From contig NC_081823.1 of assembly GCF_030704535.1 (NCBI RefSeq), forward strand, positions 218,501 to 282,500: DNA of 64,000 bases, read 5' to 3'. A program made the position numbers and the translations under genes. Positions 55,531-64,000 of the stretch are shown one piece after another; the first letter of the stretch is position 1, and each line of letters begins with the position of its first letter. The DNA comes from Vitis vinifera (Eukaryota; Streptophyta; Magnoliopsida; Vitales; Vitaceae). A model generated the notes under the pieces. It saw only the letters and a list, made by a program, of their open reading frames with translations. It did not search any database and had not been told where the DNA came from.

Positions 55531-57442
55531 CATTGGTTTTGGTAGTTTTAAAGTTTTGGTAATTCTATTTGAAATTTGGCTCAGAATTTAGTTTAAATTT
55601 TGGGTCCCGCTCTCCTTTTTTTTTTCTTTTTTTATTATATCATTTAATGGTATTATTTCCTATAGCTTTTAATTAAAAAAACAAATAAACCTATTTTTAT
55701 TTAATTGATATTCTTACTTTGCATATTCTATAATAATAATAATATTTGAAATTAATAAATGTAAAGAATTATTAGAATTTAAGTATATGAATAATATCAT
55801 CAACAAAATAGTTTTTTCAAATAAATAAATAACATTGTTTAAGGGATCGTTTGACAATGACTTTAAGAATTACTTTTAATATTTTTAACACTTTAAAAAT
55901 TTTTATTATTCAAGTGTTAAAAAGATTAAAAATATTTTATAGTATCAGTATAAATACACTCGAAGAGTTTGTTTCACAGTAATTTAAAAAAATGTTTTAT
56001 TTTAAAAAAAATTATCATTTAAATATTAAATAGACTAAAAACATTTTTTAAAATCTCTATCAAATATAACTTAAATACCATAATAGAACAAAAAATATTC
56101 ATATCATTTTCATTAATTAAAAAAAAAAACAACTTTTTAAGTATAATAAATGCTCCTAGATATATCATAGAGATTCTCCTTATTTATATTTTAAAATTTT
56201 AAAAATAAATAAAAGAGCTTAATACTTATAATTAAGATAGTCATGGGTTATTGTATGTGATCAAAAAGTTAATTTTTAGTACCATACAAGAAATTGATAG
56301 CCACCCCAAGAATTGTCGTTGACCAAAATGGTCGCATTTGCTTAATCCTTGACCTAAATCTTAATTGTTAGAATGGGGATGGAGATGTACACAGTCAACA
56401 ACTTATATGAAAATTTGGTACAATATATATTTAGTCTCTTAAAATTTCCTTTTAATTTATAGGCTTATTTTAATAAAAGTATATCAAGTTTGCCTACAAT
56501 TCTAAAACATTAGTTTTCTTATATATATTTATTCAACAATCCATAGTTAACTATACATGACAAAGGTTGAGATACCCCTTAATTTAAAATTAGATTTCAA
56601 AGTAGAACAAATATGAAGGAGAAGGAGAGGGGAGTATCTTTTGATCATATTTTATCTAAAAAATTCAAAAAGAACTTTTTATTGGAATGAAAAAACTACA
56701 TTTTTAACTTCAAAAAAGGAAGTTCATCCCCCACTTAGGTTGAAGGCTAAAGATAACTCAAAAGGCTTGTCTAACACAAGCAACTTACCCATGATAATTG
56801 CTTATAAGAAACTATGGATTTACATCAGAATCACAAAACATAATTCTTTTTCTTCTTCTTTTTGTCTGTCAAATTGGCTACTAAAACATGCCGTGCAGTT
56901 ACTTTAAGCAAAAGCACAAGAAATTAGGATTTTGTCATACTTGTCCGACACGTTGAGCAACCATTTCATACAAACACATGAAGCATATACTTAAAAGCAT
57001 CAATGGAGTAGCCCCTAGGGTTTAGCTTAACTGCAGTGCCCTCTGGTAATGAACCAAAGGTCCCAAACTCGGAGCTTGTCCAGTATCTAAGTAAATATAG
57101 GGTAAGAAGCAAGCCAGATCACCTGGGGTTTGTTTCAACAGCAGTTGAGATAAAGCCAGGTAACAATTTCTCAACACAGTTTTGAATTCATCAGATCACT
57201 GTAGCAGAAATGCATGGTACCCAGATTCAGGAATGAGAAGAGAACACTTATATAGATCGACATAGCACAAATTCATGGTACCCAGATTCAGGAAAGAAGA
57301 GAAGACTGGTATATCACCAAAGAGTTGTCCATCCAAAGCCTCATGTCTGTAGAAAAATCCTCTAGTCAACAGTTCTAAGTAAAAAGGAAGGAAAAATCAA
57401 AATATTGTTATTGAGCTTATCTCAATATTTTTCTAATACATT
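55531..57442. other. intergenic: MITE pair, spacer and 3' flank of the BASS1-like gene
   Basis: Two diverged palindromic MITEs lie back to back at 55843-56075. The rest is AT-rich. From about 56940 the base composition is less AT-rich and likely includes the BASS1-like 3' UTR. ATTCATGGTACCCAGATTCAGGAA-type segments repeat near 57212 and 57272. Confidence 0.5.
55843..56075. mobile_element. two adjacent degraded palindromic MITEs
   Basis: Copy one (about 55843-55970) starts GGGATCGTTTGACAATGACT and ends with the inverse (ACACTCG). Copy two (about 55973-56075) starts GAGTTTGTTTCACAGTAATT and ends ...ATCTCTATCAAATATAACTT. Both match the element at 30414-30532. Confidence 0.55.
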
Positions 57443-58401
57443 TCAGTCCTGCACTTTGACAGGTGGGGAACGTCTCCAAATTCCTGCTAAGACACTTCCA
57501 AAGACTGAATGACAGACGCTGGAGACGGCACATGGTACAGCTGTCAGTGGATTTCCAAAGTGCTGAGTAGCAAGAACTACTCCAAGTACCGAGTTCTGAA
57601 ACATAGACCAATGAATGAGAACTGAGACTCAGGTTTGCTAAATTTCAGAAGAATGTAAGAGTACAGCCCCCTATGGATACATTGGATAGTGCCTCTGGGG
57701 TTCACAAAGTACCATTCACAACACACCACACCATGATGGAGGGGAGGGAAGAAAACCGTTGCCATTTCATCTGGAAAAATGGAAGGGCTGAATGACTAGT
57801 GTTCCCAGATTGCCACAATTCTATGATGTGGTATGTCGTTAATGATCCCCAGAGACCAGAGGGGTGATCTGCACTGTGATGTTAGATATACTTCTTAAAA
57901 ATACGATCACAAACCTGCATGCTAACTTCAATAGAGATGGTGCGAGAGGATGACACATCAAGTCCCAGGATCCTGGAAAGAATGTAACCGAAGAAGAATC
58001 CTGATGCATGAAGAAGGGCTGCAGCTAACACCACTTGTCGACCAGACATAAGAATTGCAGAAGCATTCTGGGCAATTGCATTCCCACATAGAACAGCTAC
58101 AGTTACAACAGCAATGGTGGGCATCACAGGAGAAACAAATTTAACCAGGCCTTGAAAGTACTGATTAAGAAATGCACCACCCAATACAGGAAGAAGCACA
58201 ATCTGTGTAGATATGCCAATAACGATGAAACAAAAATACCAACAATGATGACAAACTAATACCAATATTATGATGATGGATGGTTAATCAAGAAGAGCGC
58301 TAGGACAGGGTTGTCACCTGTAGTGTGGACATAAGAAGGCCTACTGCATCTACTGCAACAAATTGCCCAGCAAGTTTGGCTGTGAGAAATGGGGTCATGA
58401 C
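57443..58401 (-). CDS. BASS1-like: BASS1-like plastid sodium/metabolite cotransporter, last three exons (partial)
   Basis: Exons 58401-58318, 58202-57915 and 57595-57443 (stop) join in phase 0 and give 174 C-terminal residues. They read through VMTPFLTAKLAGQ, VDAVGLLMSTLQ, IVLLPVLGGAFLNQYF, RTISIEVSMQ and NSVLGVVLATQHFGNPLTAV, with several hydrophobic helices. This is the second half of the bile acid:sodium symporter fold and matches plant BASS1 (chloroplast envelope, substrate not settled) better than the pyruvate carrier BASS2. The plastid transit peptide and first helices are missing. No upstream exon was found between 58402 and the window end, which is filled with intronic or spacer sequence, a Copia element and a protease fragment. 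So either the intron exceeds 5.6 kb or the gene is truncated. Confidence 0.85.
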
Positions 58402-59996
58402 CTGCAACATGAATCTTCAGGGTTAAAAGAACGCAGATTTTTTTTTCTTCTTCCTTTTTTTGGACACATGGAAGAGAAATGAACTCCTAAGGGGTGTTTG
58501 GTTCATTATTCTAAGATATCTTTGCTGAAGGATCAGTAGTTTCAGGTAGCACTTTCAAAAATGCCACAACATTGTGCATGTTATCCCAATTGCTCTATTC
58601 CATGCAAAACCACTAATAGAACTGGCACTTGATGGGTTTCTAGTAGGCTAAATTAGGATTCCAAATGATTCGCAGTTACACTAGGCCATGATCATCAACC
58701 ATCTGTCTTTGATTTAATAACATTTACAGGAATTGAGAAGTCATTCAAGAATATTTCAAGACACATAATTTTTGGATGGGTGCAGGAAACATCAAAGTTC
58801 AAACCGGTCCAAAAGTACCCATGCAGACATACCCCTAAACCCTTTTGGATTTAGAAGGAAAAAATGCATTTAAAATGTATGTTTTAGAAAGGATAATCAA
58901 TTTTAGGATAGCTTGAACCCACCCATTAGCTTAAATTTGGCCTTAATGACAGCCAACTGTGATTATTATGGTTAGCATTGACGAAGTCCAAAAGAACTTG
59001 GTGCAACCCACCTGAATAGCTGAACTTGCTTAGCTTAAATAGGTATTGATTTTATTCCAAACCACTGCAAATACCCACTTATTCTAAGTACTTTTAAATT
59101 CATCAAAGATATTTCATGTTAATTTAAATAGATAAATGGATCCATACAGCTATATGTGCCAAATTCTGAAAAGTCCATCCACAAAAGTCTAATCAAAAGC
59201 CTATAACCTGACTAAAATTTTGTGAGTTTTGCATACATACATTCATATACATATACATATGCATTTTTATTATTTTTAGATATTTTTAAAATGATATTCT
59301 AAACAAAAGGAACATGTTCAGATTTGATACAACCTGACTTGAACTACATGCTTTATAGGGTGAATGGGGTGAGAGACCACTCTTGCCAGATGGTTACTTT
59401 TAACTCTCAAAATCTAAGGGCAGCATGACTATATCAAATCACCACAATTGTAAAACCTCCCACCCACCATTTTCATTTTTTAAACTATTTTCAACTTCTT
59501 AATCTCCACCATTTCCAACTTATTCTTGAAATTGCACACATGCACTGCATGGGTCATGGGCTCTGCTGCTCTAGTGTACAAAAATTAATACAAGGGGTGA
59601 CGTACAGATTTTTGAAACAAAAAAGGTATCCAAAAGAAAAATATTTATAATAGAAATTTACAAGACCAGCATAAATTACTCAGCCAGGCCTTGCATGCGC
59701 AAAATTAACCAATTTTCCTCAGATTGTTGTATGGATAAAAAGGAAAGGAAAAAAACACCAACTTCAAGCTTAGTTTGCAAGTTAACAATAATAATTAATC
59801 CCCAAACTATAAAATAAAGGAATGGATTTTTCTAGGAAGCTTTTTACCTAACCAAAAGAAAATCATTAAGATCTTCTTAAGGCATTATCTGTGGAAATCA
59901 TGCAGCAAAAGCTGACAAGACAGATTTTTATACCACATTTTGCATTTGAAATGAAACACATTGTGAAAAGAGAGAAAAGGGAGAATCCTTAATTTT
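58402..59996. other. intron or upstream spacer of the BASS1-like gene
   Basis: AT-rich sequence without an open exon that would fit BASS1. No clear repeat was recognised. Confidence 0.45.
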
Positions 59997-60124
59997 TGTT
60001 ATTAAAAAACTGTTAATAATACACATTGGATTTGGGTATATATATACATGTTAGTGGGACCCACAATACAATAAGGAAAGAAAATGAAAAGTAAATAACT
60101 GAAATAACTGTACACTATCTAACA
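59997..60124 (-). repeat. 3' LTR of the Copia element
   Basis: It begins TGTTAGATAGTGTACAG right after a TTGAGGGGGAG polypurine tract and ends at an AACA near 59997 (or 60011). It is about 115-128 bases long, short for a Copia LTR. No second copy was found in the window. Confidence 0.6.
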
Positions 60125-63100
60125 CTCCCCCTCAAGTTGAAGCATATATGTTATATGCACCAAGCTTGTTACAAATATATTTAATTCTAGGACCTCTAAG
60201 AGATTTAGTAAAAATATCTGCTAGTTGATCATTTGAATTGACAAAACTAGTCGCCACACATCCTGATGCAATTTTCTCTCTAATGAAATGACAGTCAACT
60301 TCAATGTGTTTGGTCATTTCATGGAAGACTGGATTGGATGCAATATGCAAAGCTACTTGGTTGTCACAGATGAGCTTCATCTGTTCATCCTTTCCAAATC
60401 TCATCTCCCGAAGAAGATGTTTCAGCCATATGAGTTCACATGTGGCCAGAGCCATAGCTCGATACTCGGCTTCAACACTAGATCTGGCATATCTTGTTTC
60501 TTACTCTTCCAGGATATTAGTTTACCTCCAATAAAAACACAATACTCGGAAGTGGAATGTCTATCTGTGGGTGAGCCAGCCCAATCTACATCTGTGTAAC
60601 CAACAACCTGGGTATGAACTCTGTTCTCGTACAACACACCTTGGCCTGGTGTGTTTTTGATATATCGAAGAATGTGGATTACAACATCCCAATGGCTATC
60701 ACATGGTGACTGTAGGAATTGACTAACAACACTTACAGGAAAAGAAATGTCTGGACAAGTAATAGCGAGGTAGTTCAATTTACCTACAAGTCGCCGATAT
60801 CTCCCAGGATCTCCTAAAGGCTCCCCCTGTCTTGGTATAAGTTTGACATTTGGATCCATACGAGTGTCTACCAGTTTACAGTTTAACATACCGCTTTCTT
60901 TCAAGATGTCTAAAGCATACTTCCTTTGGGAAAGAACCACACCGGAACTGGATTGAGCTATCTCAATCCCTAAGAAATACTTGAGTTTTCCCAAGTCTTT
61001 AGTCTGAAAGTGGGTGAAAAGGTGTTGCTTTAGTTTCTAAATACCATTCTGATCACTGCCTGTAATGACGATGTCGTCCACATAAACTACCAGATAAATA
61101 CACTGCCCCGAAGAGTTATGATGATAGAAAACGGAATGGTCTGCTATACTGCGGAACATGCCAAACTCCTGAACAACAGAACTAAAACGACTAAACCATG
61201 CTCGAGGAGATTGTTTCAAGCCATATAGAGAACAACGTAACCTGCACACTAAACCAGACTCCCCCTGAGTAACAAAACCAGGTGGTTACTCCATATAAAC
61301 TTCCTCAGCAAGATCCCCATGAAGGAAAACATTTTTAATATCTAACTGATAAAGAGGCCAAGAACGCATAGCAACCATGGAGAGCAATCGAACATAAGCT
61401 ATCTTGGCAATAAGAGAGAAAGTGTCACCATAATCAGAACCATAAACCTGAGTATAGCCTTTAGCAACTAAGCGAGCCTTAAGGCGATCAACTTAACCAT
61501 CAGGGCCAACCTTAACTATGTAGACCCAACGACAACCAACTATAGATTTACCAGAGGGTAAAACAACAAGATCACAAGTGCCATTGGAGTGTAAAACAGT
61601 CATTTCATCTACCATTGCCTGTCGCCAACCTGGATGGGAAAGAGCCTCAAGGGTGCTCTTGGGAAGAGAAACAGAAGATATAACAGAAACAAATGCAGAA
61701 TAGGGTGAAGATAATCGATGGTAACTCAAAAAATTGTAAATGGGATGAGGATTACGAGTAGATCGATTACTTTTCCGAAGAGCAATGGATAAGTCAGCAG
61801 AATGAGGTAGAGCCAGGGCAGGAGAAGTCGAAGGGATAGGAAGTGAGTTAGCAGGGACCTCGGCCAAGGAAGGAGGAACAGGGACACGATGGCGGCGATG
61901 ATAAACCTGAAGTGGGCGAAAAGGCACTGCATCAGCTGGGAAGATAATGGGAAGGGGTAAGACTTTAGAAACAAGAAGAGACTCAGAAATGGAAAAGAAT
62001 GGTGAGTTCTTAAAGAAGGTGACATCAGCAGAGAGAAAGTAGCGATGAGTCTTAGAGGAATAACAACGATAATCCTTTTGAAGTCTAGAGTATCCTAAGA
62101 AAATGCATTTTGTAGCTTTGGCAGAAAGTTTGTCCTGTCCAGGAGTGAGAATATGAACAAAACAAGTACAACCAAAAACACGAGGAGGAAGGAAATAAAG
62201 TAGTTGATCAGGAAAAAGAAGGGAATGAGGAATCTGATCGTGTAATACAAATGAGGGCATACGATTAATCAAATAACATGTTATAAGAACAACGTCCCCC
62301 CAAAAACGAAAAGGGACATTACTATGGAGAAGGAGAGTATGAGTTGTCTCAACAAGATGTCGATTTTTACGTTCAACTACCTCATTTTATTGAGGAGTAT
62401 GAGCACAAGAAGACTGATGAAGGATCCCATGTTGGGGCATAAATAAAGTAAATGGTGCAGAAAAATATTCCTTGGTATTGTCACTGCGTAACACACGAAT
62501 AGAAATATTGAACTGGGTTTAGATTTCAGCATAAAATTTCTGGAAAATAGGGAATAACTCAGCTCGATTTTTCATTAAAAATAACCAAGTACATCGAGAA
62601 TAGTCATTAATGAAAGTGACAAAATACTGAAATCATAAAGTAGATGCGGTCCGACAAGGACCGCAAACATCAATGTGGACAAGTTCAAAATGAGACTTTG
62701 CCCGATTATTCAAACACTTTGGGAACGAGACACAAGTATGTTTCCCAAGCTGACAAGACTCACACGCAAGCGACGACAAAGATGAAAAATGAGGGACCAT
62801 TTTCTGGAACTTGGATAGACTAGGGTGGCCCAGGCGACTGTAGATGAGGAGGGGAGCATCAGTGGAAATGCAAACTGCAGGAGTTGAAGGTGAGGTGAGG
62901 TAAGGTGATAGAGGCCTTGAGACTCACGTCCTATGCCAATCGTCTTCCCCGTACTCCGGTCTTGCAAGGTCACAAATTTATTAAAAAAAGTAATAGAGCA
63001 GTTAAGAGAACGAGTGATTTTGTTGATAAAGATAAGATTAAAGGAACACTCAGGAGTATAAAGGACAGAAGTGAGAGGTAGAGAAGGGAGAGGATGTGTC

Positions 63101-63395
63101 AAACCAATGTCTTTAGCCACAGTTTGAGAACCATTAGCTAAGGTAACAGTAGGTAAGACAGAGGTAGTAGTAATAGAAAAGAAAAGATCCTTATTACCAG
63201 ATATGTGATCAGAAGCACCGGAATCTAGAATCTAAGGTCCAAGAGAAGATGTGTGGGTAAGACAAGCAGAAACATTACTAGTCTGGGCAACAGAAGCTGA
63301 CTTGGTGGCCTGATTGCGGAGATAGTCATCATACTCAATGTCAGTGAGAGAAATACCTTGAGATGTGGAGGAACTCGAAGGCTGAGGCGGCTAAC
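59997..63395 (-). mobile_element. 5'-truncated Copia retrotransposon with 3' LTR
   Basis: On the reverse strand, in order: a gag/protease junction with ILDSGASDHISGNK (near 63200), a gag-pre-integrase and zinc-binding region (CESCQLGKH, near 62740), the integrase core, reverse transcriptase with the YVDDIVITGS catalytic box (61037-61249), RNase H (60132-60994), and a polypurine tract before a short LTR. TAG replaces Trp just before the protease motif; a TAA breaks the integrase motif (TPQ-stop-NE-VVERKNRH). Further breaks separate 61490, 61037 and 60475. No 5' LTR or gag start was found, so it is dead and truncated at about 63395. Confidence 0.88.
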
Positions 63396-63669
63396 TTGAT
63401 AGTAGTTAAGTTCATGTGTTCTATTAAGACTGTGGACTTAACTACCTTCAAGTTTGTACACATAACAACTTGACAACATTCAAGTTTAGTTTAAAAGGTC
63501 AATTGTATACATAACTATCGAACAACATTCATCAAAATATCCAAGTAGATATATCAACCTGTCCAACTACATTTATCAAAATGTCTAACTACATATATGA
63601 AGCTATCCAATTACATATAACAAACCATCTAACTACATTATCAAAATGTGAAATATCAACATGAATTCA
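63396..63669. other. 3' flank of the Ulp1-like fragment
   Basis: The sequence carries irregular repeats of AACTACAT-x-TATCAAAATGT type. It is probably the 3' UTR of the Ulp1-like gene cut by the Copia end. Confidence 0.4.
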
Positions 63670-64000
63670 TTACATAGGCAAGTATTTCATATAAAATAAC
63701 TCTGCTGCCATCTTTTCCCGAAACCAGTCCATTCGTGCACTTGTTAATGACTTCAATGGATGGTTGTGCATTAAGTATTCAACATATTTGATAACAAACA
63801 TGCCACAATCACCACTGCATGGTACATAGATAATCAATGTTAGGGCTATTATTAAAGATTAAGTGTATAAGTTATGAAAGTAAATTTAAGATCACTTACT
63901 CATTTTCCTGTTGAGGAATATCTTGCAGCCGTTCAATTTCCCATTCCTAGTAGTTAACTTTTGTGTCACCATGAAAACCATAATATGCTATTGCATTCAA
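63670..64000 (-). pseudogene. Ulp1-type (C48) protease C-terminal end, transposon-associated
   Basis: Exon 63814-63670 (stop) encodes GDCGMFVIKYVEYLMH and then a Leu/Met-rich tail. It joins an upstream exon ending at 63900 (EWEIERLQDIPQQEN plus a split Asp codon). GDCG contains the catalytic Cys of SUMO-protease-like C48 peptidases, and the Gln/Asn before it fits the oxyanion position. A TAG precedes EWEIE, which is either a stop or the acceptor of another intron. Such domains are common in plant MULE and CACTA transposons, so a transposon origin is likelier than a host SUMO protease. It runs off the window. Confidence 0.6.

Overview
The window is nuclear DNA of a flowering plant. It has split genes with GT-AG introns, plant-only gene families (CLE peptide, TDY-type MAP kinase, MUSTANG-like domesticated transposase, BASS1 chloroplast transporter, RPS5-like NBS relics), and AT-rich spacers full of transposon debris. 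The gene set and repeats look most like a woody eudicot, and grapevine (Vitis) fits best. That species call is inference from recognition, not from a search.

Layout. 1-4373: 3' part of a Ty3/gypsy LTR retrotransposon, with the integrase end of pol (+), a degraded antisense gene (-) with its own TATA box, and a 3' LTR. 5391-7949 (-, 5' UTR exon near 10.6 kb): a MUSTANG-like gene with a PB1 domain on a MuDR transposase. 12.48-14.55 kb and 23.82-25.80 kb: two diverged direct copies of one segment, bracketing the 11-exon UBP23-like deubiquitinase gene (14903-23487, -). 26106-26564 (+): an 89-aa CLE prepropeptide whose 12-residue peptide is TDIF-like but has His instead of Pro at position 4. 26.7-36.8 kb: AT-rich repeats only. 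37128-46477 (+): class D MAP kinase (MPK20-like), with an antisense LINE in intron 2 flanked by a 14-bp target duplication. 47.4-51 kb: two NBS-LRR relics. 54155-55312 (-): a PHD plus extended-PHD protein. 57443-58401 (-): the last three exons of a BASS1-like transporter. 59997-63395 (-): a 5'-truncated Copia element with stops and frameshifts. 63670-64000 (-): the end of a Ulp1-type (C48) protease gene, running off the window.

The host genes are unrelated neighbours; nothing suggests a pathway cluster. The CLE gene and the UBP23-like gene are divergently transcribed. The spacer between them, hence most of the CLE upstream region, is the second copy of the duplicated segment. Exon joins below were derived by eye from GT/AG sites that keep the frame open. 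All multi-exon models close in frame, but no transcript data were available.
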